A DNA stretch of 64,000 bases from DATGFK01 sp040007395. Its GTDB lineage: Bacteria > Chloroflexota > Anaerolineae > Aggregatilineales > UBA2796. The notes under the pieces were generated by a model that saw only the letters and a program-made list of their open reading frames with translations, was not told where the DNA came from and ran no database searches. The stretch spans positions 5,098 through 69,097 of the forward strand of contig JBDTVG010000242.1 of assembly GCA_040007395.1 (NCBI GenBank), read 5' to 3'. The translations under genes were made by a program, and so were the position numbers. Below are positions 53,925 to 62,331 of this stretch, piece by piece (the stretch's first letter is position 1; every line of letters starts with the position of its first letter).

Positions 53925-54758
53925 TTAATCTCCGTAGAGCGCTGCCAACGTGGTTTCGTCCATCTGAAAGCTGTTTTCCTCCGTTGGGAAACTTTGATCT
54001 TGCACCTCAGCGATATAGTGTGACACGGCCTGTCGGATGTCTTCACCGAGCGAGGCATAGCGTTTGGCGTGCTTGGGCATCTTGTCTTCGGTCATCCCTA
54101 GTAAATCGTGGAAGACTTGCACCTGCCCGTCGCAGTATGGCCCCGCACCAATCCCGATGGTAGGAATATGCAGCCGTGCCGTGATGTCTTTTGCCAGTTC
54201 CGCCGGGATAGTTTCCAGCACAATGGCGAACGCGCCTGCCTGTTCCAGCGCCACCGCGTCATCGATCAGCCGATGTGCCGAGGACACATCGCGCCCCTGA
54301 ATACGCCAACCACCCAACTGGTGAACGCTCTGTGGAGTTAGCCCGATATGCGCCATCACCGGGATTCCAGCGGATACCACTCGCGCCACTGTCGGAGCCA
54401 TCGACACGCCACCCTCCATCTTGACCGCGCCAGCGCCGCCGTCCTGCATCGCCCGCGCCGCGCTGGTAAGGGCTTGCTCCACACTTATGCTGTAGGTCAT
54501 GAACGGCAAGTCCAGAACGATCATCACTTTTTTCGTCCCCCGCACGACAGCACGGGTATGATAGATCATATCATCGAGCGTAACCGGTAGGGTCGTCTCG
54601 TGGCCCTGAATGGTCATGCCCAGCGAATCGCCCACTAGGATGATCGGAATTCCCGCCGATTCGACCAATCTAGCCCCGACGGCATCATACGCCGTGATCA
54701 TCGGGATGCGCTGGCCGCTGTCCTTCAACTTCTGAATACCGAGAATTGTCGTCCTCAT
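53925..54758 (-). CDS. panB: Ketopantoate hydroxymethyltransferase
   Basis: 277 residues: MITAYDAVGARLVESAGIPIILVGDSLGM, VTLDDMIYHTRAVVRG, GAVKMEGG (catalytic region), VMAHIGLTPQSVH and FAIVLETIPAELAK. It makes ketopantoate from 2-oxoisovalerate for pantothenate/CoA. The ATG overlaps the stop of the DUF2520 gene (ATGA), so the two are coupled. Confidence 0.95.
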   Translation of the reverse strand: MRTTILGIQKLKDSGQRIPMITAYDAVGARLVESAGIPIILVGDSLGMTIQGHETTLPVTLDDMIYHTRAVVRGTKKVMIVLDLPFMTYSISVEQALTSAARAMQDGGAGAVKMEGGVSMAPTVARVVSAGIPVMAHIGLTPQSVHQLGGWRIQGRDVSSAHRLIDDAVALEQAGAFAIVLETIPAELAKDITARLHIPTIGIGAGPYCDGQVQVFHDLLGMTEDKMPKHAKRYASLGEDIRQAVSHYIAEVQDQSFPTEENSFQMDETTLAALYGD

Positions 54759-55744
54759 GGGGTATCTGTCTCCAAGTTTTTAAGTATGCCGTCCAGTTTT
54801 TGTGCCGAAAGTCCACGTTCGGCAGCAAGTCTCAAAGTGCGCTTCCCCAACAGCCTATATAGCGTCGCCAATTCCGGGTCAGTTTGCTGCAATGCAACCA
54901 AATGTTTATGGACTGTCTGGACATCGCCGCGTGCAATTGGCCCGGTCAGGGCTTGTACTGCGCCCACCTCCTTGATATTCGTCAATGTTGCCTGTACTAA
55001 ATGGACGAGGGCAAACCGCAGGAGTCTTTCGTCTACCTCGCCAGACTCGCCATAGGATGATTCTACGCCCAATTTTGATTGCTGCCCTAATTGATCTGAT
55101 TGACCTTTAGGTTTGGATGCTTGCAACCTTTTTAACAGGGTAAGGCTCTCTGCGAAAAGCGTTACAGCGTAATTACTGGCAATGACCGAGGCGGCATGAT
55201 AACGGGCGCGATCCTGACCGGGCGACAGCCACAGCGGAATGCCATTGAGTGTGGTTACAATCGCAGCGAGCCACGAACGCAGCGGTTCTTCTGCTGCTTC
55301 TACGCCAAACATCACATCTGGCGTAGCCGAAGGCGGAGAAAAAGCCAGACTCGGACTGAGATCGCGATCCATGATTGGCAACATTGGGTGTAGCCCACCA
55401 ACCCATGCGCCGCTGGCTTTTGCCGCCGCCAATACTGCGATCTCCGATATGCCGGACGTATGGACGACAGCACGTCCCGTTAGATCTGTATCACGAGCCA
55501 GCACTTCACAGACACTAGCGATGGCCTCATCAGTCACAGTTAGCAAGGTTAGTCGAGCCTCAAGGGCTGCCTCGCGGGGAGTATCGGCTGCATGACAACC
55601 AAGTTTTTCTGCCAAATGTCGCGCCGACTCTGGCGTGCGGCTGTTTACAGCAGAAATGGTATAACCGCGATTGTGGAGCACCTGTGCCAAAGTCGAGCCA
55701 ACCCGTCCGGCTCCCACAATTGCCAGCGTAGGACGTTCGATCAT
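54755..55744 (-). CDS. Rossmann/DUF2520-domain dehydrogenase-like protein
   Basis: 329 residues. N-terminal NAD(P)-binding GAGRVGSTLAQVLHNRGY, then LTLLTVTDEAIASVC, GLHPMLPIMD and the DUF2520 segment RARYHAASVIASNYAVTLFAE. The family resembles ketopantoate reductase or pyrroline-5-carboxylate reductase folds. The ATGA overlap with panB suggests it may supply the next pantothenate step (ketopantoate reduction). That role is inferred; no panE is visible. Confidence 0.85.
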   Translation of the reverse strand: MIERPTLAIVGAGRVGSTLAQVLHNRGYTISAVNSRTPESARHLAEKLGCHAADTPREAALEARLTLLTVTDEAIASVCEVLARDTDLTGRAVVHTSGISEIAVLAAAKASGAWVGGLHPMLPIMDRDLSPSLAFSPPSATPDVMFGVEAAEEPLRSWLAAIVTTLNGIPLWLSPGQDRARYHAASVIASNYAVTLFAESLTLLKRLQASKPKGQSDQLGQQSKLGVESSYGESGEVDERLLRFALVHLVQATLTNIKEVGAVQALTGPIARGDVQTVHKHLVALQQTDPELATLYRLLGKRTLRLAAERGLSAQKLDGILKNLETDTP

Positions 55745-56076
55745 TTCAATATGGCTTTCAGCGTTTAAGCACTAACGATCTGGCAGCTAGTTATGAGCAT
55801 ACCGCAAGTAGCCCTCGTGTGAACAGATCGCTTCCATGCTTGGATTTGCACTTACTCATCCCGTGATGCTTTGGTAAATTTGGTGGAACAGTTAAGGGAT
55901 AGTGTAACAGGCCGACAGGGTAATGGGACGAGCGCCAACGAAATGGAATGCAAGAGAGTGGCCTATAATAAGTGGTTGGTCGATGAAGTGGTCTTCGCCA
56001 TTGTTGTGCCTCGCCCTAACCCCGATGAGGTTCAGCAACACATCTGCTTTGACAAAGGCTATGATTCACACTTTCA
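55745..56076. other. Gap containing an IS5-like remnant
   Basis: About 330 bp between the DUF2520 gene and the oxidase gene. The second half encodes the transposase-like fragment listed separately; the first half shows nothing I recognise. Confidence 0.5.
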
Positions 56077-56080
56077 TTAG
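55871..56080 (+). pseudogene. Fragment of an IS5-family transposase (tentative)
   Basis: A 69-codon frame ending with AIVVPRPNPDEVQQHICFDK then GYD, like the ...VVPRPEPTxEEPQHLCLDKGYD region that precedes the catalytic Asp/Glu part of IS5-group DDE enzymes. The rest of the transposase is missing on both sides. The upstream part of the frame is not family-like. Confidence 0.5.
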
Positions 56081-57330
56081 CCAAACAAAGCAATATCCAA
56101 AAACGGATTGCGAAATTTACCGGTGGGATCGTACTCCCGACATAACTGCTTGAACTCCGCCATCCTGTCGTATCCCGCTTGAACCCGCTCTGGCGGCAGC
56201 GTAAACAGCTTGCCCCAGTGCGGGCGCGGTGCGAAAGGGGCCAGTGCCGCTTCGATCTTCGGCAACAGCGCTTGAACGCCGATCGAGTCGCGCTTCCAAG
56301 TGAAGTGGATGCCGATGGAGTCCCGATGGTAGTGCGGACTCAGCCACAGGTTATCCGCCGCAATCGTGCGTATCTCCGAGATGTACAGATAGGGAGCCAG
56401 TTCGTGTCGCAGCCGCGTCACCGCCCGCAGTGCCGCCACCGCGTCGGCACGCGCCACGAAATATTCCGTCTGTAACTCGTTGCCCACACTCGGTGTGCCG
56501 TCATAGCGGAAGTGGGGCAGGCGTTCATGCCAGGGGCCAGGCACGCCAAACTGCTCCGTGCTGTTTTGAGCTGATGCCCCCAGGATCGGGTGCATTTTCG
56601 TGGTGGCAGGTGCCGCGCCGAAGAAATCGATTGGCGGAGTTGCTATGCCCACATCATCGACATCCCGCTTAAGCCACACCTGATCAATAGCTTCGTGCTG
56701 CCAGTCAGTGAACAGACTGACACTGTAGCCACTCGACATGATCGCGTCGAAGTGCGGTTCTAGGTGCGTCAATGGCAAATTACAATAGACGCTTTGTGTA
56801 ACCGCAAAGGTAGGTAGGAGTTCCAGCGTGAGCTTCGTGATCACCCCCAGCGCACCCAGACTGACTACCGCGCCGTCAAATAGATCGCCGTCCTGTTCGC
56901 GGGACAGGTGCTTCACCTCGCCATTGGCGGTGACGAGTTCCAGCGCGGATACAGCCGCCGCTAGGTTCCGGTGATGGACACCTGATCCGTGTGTGGCGGT
57001 ATTGACTGCGCCTGCCACCGAGATATGCGGCAGCGAGGCCAGATTGTGCAGTGCATAGCCCCGGCTATCAAGGAACTGACTCAGTTCGCCATAATTGACG
57101 CTTGCCGCTAGGGTGACAGTACTGCGATCTTCGTCAATGCTCATTGCAGTTGGGAACTTATCCAACATCAGTAGCGCCTCGGCAGAATCCGCAATCGCGT
57201 TGAACGAATGGCGTGTGCCGATCACGCGGAGCTTGTGATGCCGTGCAATCAATGCTTGCACTTCCGCAAGTGTGCGCGGATGCTGCACATTAGCCGTACT
57301 GTACTCGTAGTTGCCTGCCCAGTTCTTTAT
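56077..57330 (-). CDS. FAD-linked alditol/aldonolactone oxidase-like enzyme
   Basis: About 417 residues if translation begins at the ATA at 57330-57328, since the family N-terminus KNWAGNYEYSTANVQHPRT is encoded only from there; the first standard start, GTG 57288, would lose it. FAD motifs: GTRHSFN (covalent-FAD His) and VNTATHGSGVHHRN. C-terminal ARPHWGKLFTL-type residues (PRPHWGKLF) and EYDPTGKFRNPFL are typical of AldO/xylitol oxidase. It oxidises polyols with O2. The 3' end is close to the IS5 remnant. Confidence 0.8.
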   Translation of the reverse strand: MKNWAGNYEYSTANVQHPRTLAEVQALIARHHKLRVIGTRHSFNAIADSAEALLMLDKFPTAMSIDEDRSTVTLAASVNYGELSQFLDSRGYALHNLASLPHISVAGAVNTATHGSGVHHRNLAAAVSALELVTANGEVKHLSREQDGDLFDGAVVSLGALGVITKLTLELLPTFAVTQSVYCNLPLTHLEPHFDAIMSSGYSVSLFTDWQHEAIDQVWLKRDVDDVGIATPPIDFFGAAPATTKMHPILGASAQNSTEQFGVPGPWHERLPHFRYDGTPSVGNELQTEYFVARADAVAALRAVTRLRHELAPYLYISEIRTIAADNLWLSPHYHRDSIGIHFTWKRDSIGVQALLPKIEAALAPFAPRPHWGKLFTLPPERVQAGYDRMAEFKQLCREYDPTGKFRNPFLDIALFG

Positions 57331-58008
57331 GGTCCTGAACCTCGTAAATAATCACAACAATGGTCGAATAGAACATTTCTACAAAATTGGTTTATTCTGT
57401 AGTCTGATTCTGTACGTTTGATATCGGCGAGCGCGTGGCTTGCGTGCTCCGGTGGAGTTGCCGCCGCTGGACATTAAACGTGTGCGATGATGGGCTACAA
57501 GCGTCGCAAATCGCACAATGCCGTTGCGGGAAGTGTTGACGATGGACTCCGTACAGCTCACATAATGGACTACTTTGGCTACAAACTGGTTATGCTGACC
57601 ACCTAGGAAGGCTTGCCGTGCGTGCCAACCAAACTCGCCAAAATCCACCTGAAATTAACCGATTGCTGGGCAGTATCCGTGAGTGTATTGAAAGTGCGCT
57701 TCATCTGATTCAGAACATGGGAAGCAATATCGAGTGTTTGTCGGCAAAAACCATTCTTGGTCTCGCCCCCAGCGTCATCCTAAGAGTCGCTGTTTTTGTG
57801 CTCAAACTTTTGCTTCTGCACTTTGCTATCGATGACCAGTCGTTTCAACTTTTGTTCATCTAGAATTGACATCAGACGTATCGTAAATTGGAATATGATA
57901 ACCAATGTATGAGAGGAGTATCTTCCTGCGGAGCTATGTTCGGTAAGTCGGAACTCCCCAAAAAAGTTCCAAGCAATCGAACAGTAGCCCCGCGGTTCTC
58001 AGTACAGT
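57331..58008. other. Gap with an unidentified decayed coding region
   Basis: About 680 bp between the oxidase and SDR genes, minus-strand side. It includes the coding-like remnant at about 57380-57890 and about 100 bp of featureless sequence before the SDR stop. Confidence 0.5.
57380..57890 (-). pseudogene. Decayed coding region, possibly transposase
   Basis: On the minus strand the frame encoding LDEQKLKRLVIDSKVQKQKF...LNQMKRTFNTLTDTAQQSVNF runs with one stop, and a second frame continues with QHNQFVAKVVHYVSCTESIV. The alternation of frames with stops looks like a dead gene. The second half weakly resembles ISNCY/ISL3-type transposase C-termini; I am not sure. No inverted repeats were found. 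Confidence 0.35.
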
Positions 58009-58743
58009 TTAGAGTGTCTCGTTCATGGTACGCATTCCGATCATCATTACCCGCGATTTGATCGGTTGGGCAGCGGCAAACACAATTGCATCTGCCACAT
58101 CTTCCGCGTCGAGCATTTTATCCAAGATTGGATCGCCCTTGGTACGGCCTGTTCCCAGCGCAAAATGAGTATATACGCCGCCCGGTGCAATCACGCTCAC
58201 CTTGATGTTGTGTTCGCGCACTTCACCATCTAGTGCCTGAGCAAAGCCGACCTGCGCAAACTTGGTCGCGCAGTATATTGCCTCACCCGGAAATCCGCGT
58301 ACTCCGGCTTGCGACGACACAATGATTACTGCACCACTTTTGCGGGCGATCATTTCCGGTAAAAAGGCGTGTGTGAACAGAAAAGTCGAGCGCATATTCG
58401 AGTTCATTAGCCAGTCGTAATCAGCAGCGGTATGTTCGCCCACCAACGCATATTTCCCCACCCCCGCATTATTGACTAGGATATCGACTTGAGGAAACGC
58501 CTTGAGCGCCTCGGCCTTTACACGCAGCACATCCGCTTCGTTCGTTGCGTCAGCAGGAACAGCAAGCGCCTTCACGCCAAGTGCCTCACATTCCTTTACC
58601 AGCGAGCCTAGTTCATCAGCCTTACGCGCAGTGACCACAACATGTGTACCCTCTTTAGCGAGTGCCAACGCAGTAGCGCGACCAATGCCTCGACTGGCTC
58701 CAGTAATCAGGGCGACCTTACCTTTGAGTGTGTCTAGTCTCAT
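58009..58743 (-). CDS. Short-chain dehydrogenase/reductase
   Basis: 244 residues. Cofactor motif LITGASRGIGRATALALA, LVNNAGVGK, catalytic Ser in VIIVSSQAG and YCATK. Classical SDR (FabG-like) with the C-terminus MMIGMRTMNETL. Substrate unknown. Monocistronic. Confidence 0.9.
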   Translation of the reverse strand: MRLDTLKGKVALITGASRGIGRATALALAKEGTHVVVTARKADELGSLVKECEALGVKALAVPADATNEADVLRVKAEALKAFPQVDILVNNAGVGKYALVGEHTAADYDWLMNSNMRSTFLFTHAFLPEMIARKSGAVIIVSSQAGVRGFPGEAIYCATKFAQVGFAQALDGEVREHNIKVSVIAPGGVYTHFALGTGRTKGDPILDKMLDAEDVADAIVFAAAQPIKSRVMMIGMRTMNETL

Positions 58744-59044
58744 CTTTATCTCCTAAGTTAACGAAAATAAACAGTATAGATGAACGTATACGGCAATCTA
58801 GCTATAAAACCGAATTAATAGCCGTCATAACCTTGACTCATTACCGTCAGTGGTGATGAATTTGATAAGTTTCGGATAGAGAATGAAATTCTCTGAAATC
58901 TTGATCACCCGGCGTGTCCTGTGACACACGCACCCTATATATAACCACTACTGCGAGTTGCAATTGAACTCATAATTATTGAGTCGATGAACCTCCTTAG
59001 AGTCGATGAGTGTGCATAGATCAAAACGTATGGCAACGTAACAT
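58744..59044. other. Intergenic region SDR / sugar ABC operon
   Basis: 301 bp, A/T-rich. It should hold the SDR promoter (minus strand) and the 3' end of the sugar ABC operon. A small hairpin (gcgtgt ... acacgc, about 58912-58931) may serve as terminator. No gene seen. Confidence 0.45.
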
Positions 59045-59827
59045 TCAGCTTGTTGGTTGTCTTGCTTCCATTGCGCCTGTCATGATTGCTACTGCATCTG
59101 ACATGCTATATTCGCTTGGCTTAATGACTGCGACACGCTGTCCAAGACGCTGAATATGGATGCGATCTGCTAACTCAAAGACGTGCGGCATATTGTGGCT
59201 AATCAACACAATAGGTAAGCCACGATCTCGGATTTTTCGGATCAGGTCGATAACCATACCCGATTCTTTAACACCCAGCGCAGCCATCGGCTCATCCATA
59301 ATCACGACTATGCTGGCAAACGCGGCGCTGCGGGCCACGGCAACCCCTTGCGCCTGACCGCCGGACAACGTTTCTACAGCCTGTGTGACCGAAGGAATAC
59401 GGAACTTGAGATCGGACATGAAGCCTTCGGCCTGCTTGTGCATCATTTTCTTATCGAGCATTCGCAGAACTGACCCCATGAAACCGGGACGGCGAATCTC
59501 ACGACCAAGAAAGAGATTCTCGGTGATACTCAACGCGGGCGCAACGGCCAGATTCTGATATACCGTTTCGATGCCAGCCTTTCGAGCATGAATGGGGCTA
59601 GTGAAGTGAATATGTTGACCATTCAAATGAATTTCACCTTTGTCAGGAACGACAGCGCCAGAAAGTATCTTAATCAAGGTAGATTTTCCCGCGCCGTTAT
59701 CACCGATAACAGCCAACACTTCGCCAGCGTAGACTTCAAAGTCTGTGTTATCTAATGCAGTGATGTGTCCGTAGTGCTTAACCAGTCCATGTGCTTCAAG
59801 GACAGGAATTTGTTTTGCGCCATCCAT
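59045..59827 (-). CDS. Sugar ABC transporter ATP-binding protein
   Basis: 260 residues, single nucleotide-binding domain. Walker A VIGDNGAGKSTLIKILSG, Q-loop VYQNLAVAP, signature LSGGQAQGVAVAR, Walker B VVIMDEPMAALGV and H-loop LISHNMPHV. Of the CUT2/FrcA type (ribose/xylose/fructose family), but only one NBD, as in FrcA. Last gene of the operon. Confidence 0.92.
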   Translation of the reverse strand: MDGAKQIPVLEAHGLVKHYGHITALDNTDFEVYAGEVLAVIGDNGAGKSTLIKILSGAVVPDKGEIHLNGQHIHFTSPIHARKAGIETVYQNLAVAPALSITENLFLGREIRRPGFMGSVLRMLDKKMMHKQAEGFMSDLKFRIPSVTQAVETLSGGQAQGVAVARSAAFASIVVIMDEPMAALGVKESGMVIDLIRKIRDRGLPIVLISHNMPHVFELADRIHIQRLGQRVAVIKPSEYSMSDAVAIMTGAMEARQPTS

Positions 59828-59844
59828 AATATTGTTCCTAAGCC

Positions 59845-60825
59845 CTACCCCTTATTTCTCTGAGATAACTGGTCAACAGATACCGCCAAAATAACCAAAA
59901 TACCCGTGATAAGTACCTGAAAGATCGATGGAATGCCCATCAGTTGTAATCCGTTTCGGAACACCCCCACAATCAAGGAGCCGACCAACGTTCCGAGAAC
60001 ATTGCCGCGTCCGCCGAACAAACTTGTGCCACCCAGCACGACGGCTGTAATACTATCTAGGTTAGCGGTCTGTCCTGCGTAGGGGTCGCCGACACCAGTA
60101 CGACCTATAAGCAGTAATCCTGCGAATCCATAGATCAAACCCGCCAGCGAATACACTGCGATCAACAGGCGATCCGTTCTGATACCGGTCAGCCGTGCCG
60201 CTTCAGGGTTGTTTCCTATTGCATAAATATGGCGTCCAAATGCAGTTTCCCGCAGAATAAACCAGATAACTAAGAATAGGATTAGCATGGCCACTGTGCC
60301 ATAGGTAATGGTCGTGCCACCTATCTTAAAGGTTTGTCCAAAGAAAGCCAGCTCAGTCGGCGCCACAACCGTTTCAACGGTGTAGATTAAGGTCAGAGCA
60401 AACGCAACGTTGAGCGTACCTAATGTGACGATAAAAGGCGGGAGACGTAATTGCGTTACCAGCAAGCCATTTAACAACCCGAAGCCAACCGTAATCAATA
60501 ATCCTATCAAAATCGCCAGATAGGGGTTAACCCCATTATTGACGGCAAGGCTAACCATGAACACAGATCCCAATGTCATTACAGCGCCGTTCGAAAGGTC
60601 AATCCCCGCAGTCAAAATGATGAGGGTCTGACCGATGGCTAGTACCGCTATCCAGCCTGATTGCTGGAAAATTAGCGAAATGTTAGAGCCACTAAGAAAC
60701 CGATCCGTTTGAGTCGTAAAAAACAGGCTGGCTACTAAAAGGGCTATAAAAGGGCCGACTGTCGGCGAAAGCAACATTTGGCGAATTCGAGAAGCAAAGG
60801 AGATACGATCAGCATTTTCGCTCAT
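59845..60825 (-). CDS. Sugar ABC transporter permease (CUT2/RbsC type)
   Basis: About 326 residues from ATG 60825 (MSENADRISFASRIRQ), AAGGA 5 bp upstream; the earlier in-frame start at 60879 lies inside the intra-operon hairpin. About 10 membrane segments. LTAGIDLSNGAVMTLGSVFM and AIGNNPEAARLTGIRTDR are the family signatures. Confidence 0.92.
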   Translation of the reverse strand: MSENADRISFASRIRQMLLSPTVGPFIALLVASLFFTTQTDRFLSGSNISLIFQQSGWIAVLAIGQTLIILTAGIDLSNGAVMTLGSVFMVSLAVNNGVNPYLAILIGLLITVGFGLLNGLLVTQLRLPPFIVTLGTLNVAFALTLIYTVETVVAPTELAFFGQTFKIGGTTITYGTVAMLILFLVIWFILRETAFGRHIYAIGNNPEAARLTGIRTDRLLIAVYSLAGLIYGFAGLLLIGRTGVGDPYAGQTANLDSITAVVLGGTSLFGGRGNVLGTLVGSLIVGVFRNGLQLMGIPSIFQVLITGILVILAVSVDQLSQRNKG

Positions 60826-60839
60826 AATTTTCCTTAAAA

Positions 60840-60871
60840 GAGTGGTACGGGCCATTTGACCAGTACCACTC
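60840..60871 (-). terminator. Intra-operon hairpin before the permease
   Basis: gagtggtac (60840-60848) pairs with gtaccactc (60863-60871) in the spacer between the binding-protein stop and the permease ribosome-binding site. It resembles the attenuating or 3'-stabilising stem-loops that make binding proteins more abundant than permeases. Confidence 0.65.
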
Positions 60872-60903
60872 TCGCACACTCTTAATGCTAAGGCAAATCC
60901 GTT

Positions 60904-62016
60904 TTAGGGAGCAGTCGTCGCAGCCATCGTTGCAGCCATCGTTGCTTCTGGCGTGGGTGGTTGAATACCAGCGGCGGCATCAGCTTTCATCGCGGCATCG
61001 AGTTCACCATCGGTTGGCGTACCCCAGCAATTTTGCACACCGAAGACAGCACCTTGGCTAACGATACCGTTCAACGGTTTTACGCTTAGGAGTGTCACGC
61101 CTGTATCGGTGTAGCCGGATGGTTTAGTACCGTCCTGTGCAAACTTTACGACTGCCTCAACACCTAACGCGGCCATTTTCAGCGGGTATTGCTGTGATGT
61201 TGCGGCAATCTTGCCCGATATGACATATTCAACGCCGGGTGTGCAGCCACCATCAACGGAAACGATCATCACATCTTTCACTTTGCCAGCCTTGTCAAGC
61301 GCCGCGTAAGCGCCAGCGGCTGCGGGTTCGTTAAGGGTATAAACCAGATTGATGTCGGGCGATTTGGTGAGGCAGTTTTCCATGACGGTTTGGCCCTTGG
61401 TCTGATTACCCTCACTATCGCCAGAGCAGACGATGGAAGGATCGTCTTTCTTGATGCCGAAGCCATCAAAGAAACCATTGCGCCGTAATTCACTGACGGA
61501 GATACCGGGAAGCAGATCAAGCGTAGCGATTGTTGCTTTCTTGTCACCGAATGCAGTCTTCGCGTATTGACCGATCAATTGACCAGCTTTGAAGTTATCG
61601 GTAGCAAAAAGCGCATCGGCTGAGTCCACGGGATCAGGTGGAGTGTCTAGTGCGATAACCAGCACACCTGCGTCGCGGGCTTTCTTGATAGAAGGAACAA
61701 TCGCCTTACTGTTGGCGGGAACAAGTAGGATACCCTTGACTCCTGCACTGATCATGTTTTCAATAGCCGTGACCTGGCTGTCATTGTCGGTGTCAAACTT
61801 ACCAGAGGCAGTTATAAGCTTGGCCCCTAGCTTGTCGGCAACGGACTGAGCGCCTTCGCGCATCTTTACAAAGAACGGATTTGTTTCTGTTTTGGTAATC
61901 AGACCAATTAGGATTGGCGATTGTGCTTTGAGGGGAGTTTGTATTCCAAAATTCGCCAAAACCCCTAAAATAACCGCTGTGACCAATGCAAATTTCTTTA
62001 CGCGATTTGAGAACAT
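60904..62016 (-). CDS. Sugar ABC transporter substrate-binding protein
   Basis: About 370 residues from ATG 62016 (MFSNRVKKFALVTAV), with GGAG 9 bp upstream. Signal peptide up to KAQS, then a periplasmic-binding-protein-type-I fold: LIGLITKTETNPFFVKMREGA, ILLVPANSKAIVPSI, VIALDTPPDPVDSADALFATDN, VYTLNEPAAAGAYAAL. Typical of FrcB/RbsB-like sugar receptors. The C-terminal tail ends PTPEATMAATMAATTAP, a Chloroflexota-style Pro/Thr/Ala extension. First gene of the operon. Confidence 0.92.
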   Translation of the reverse strand: MFSNRVKKFALVTAVILGVLANFGIQTPLKAQSPILIGLITKTETNPFFVKMREGAQSVADKLGAKLITASGKFDTDNDSQVTAIENMISAGVKGILLVPANSKAIVPSIKKARDAGVLVIALDTPPDPVDSADALFATDNFKAGQLIGQYAKTAFGDKKATIATLDLLPGISVSELRRNGFFDGFGIKKDDPSIVCSGDSEGNQTKGQTVMENCLTKSPDINLVYTLNEPAAAGAYAALDKAGKVKDVMIVSVDGGCTPGVEYVISGKIAATSQQYPLKMAALGVEAVVKFAQDGTKPSGYTDTGVTLLSVKPLNGIVSQGAVFGVQNCWGTPTDGELDAAMKADAAAGIQPPTPEATMAATMAATTAP

Positions 62017-62146
62017 TATTTCTTGCTCCATGCTAGTAAGTAAACTGGACTGAGACTTATCGACACGATAGAATAACCTGTTTTCCTTATCTTCCCTCCT
62101 TATGGGCTTCCAAGTCACCCATCAATGTTTCCATAGCTAACAGGCA

Positions 62147-62162
62147 TTGTAAACGATTACAA
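62147..62162. promoter_or_regulatory. LacI-family operator 1
   Basis: ttgtaaacgattacaa, a near-palindrome with the central CG typical of LacI/GalR sites. It sits in front of the binding-protein gene. Confidence 0.8.
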
Positions 62163-62276
62163 TTTTCCTGTCAATAATGTTCAGATTTTAGCCCGAATCT
62201 ATTCGCTACTCTCGAAATCTTCTAAAGTTCCCGTATAATCCTAGAGACAATATCTTCTGGACGACTGCCAATTATC

Positions 62277-62290
62277 TGTAATCGTTTACA
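62277..62290. promoter_or_regulatory. LacI-family operator 2
   Basis: tgtaatcgtttaca is the exact reverse complement of tgtaaacgattaca in operator 1. It sits 42 bp before the LacI-gene ATG, downstream of its TATAAT, so bound repressor would block its own transcription. Confidence 0.8.
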
Positions 62291-62331
62291 TTTTCACAAT
62301 CGTCCCATACAAGGATTAAAGGTTAAAGGCT

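Larger units (their letters stand above)
62017..62331. other. Divergent control region of the sugar operon and LacI gene
   Basis: 315 bp holding two LacI-type operators (62147-62162 and 62277-62290) and a TATAAT at 62234-62239 for the regulator gene. The -35 box is weak. Confidence 0.6.
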
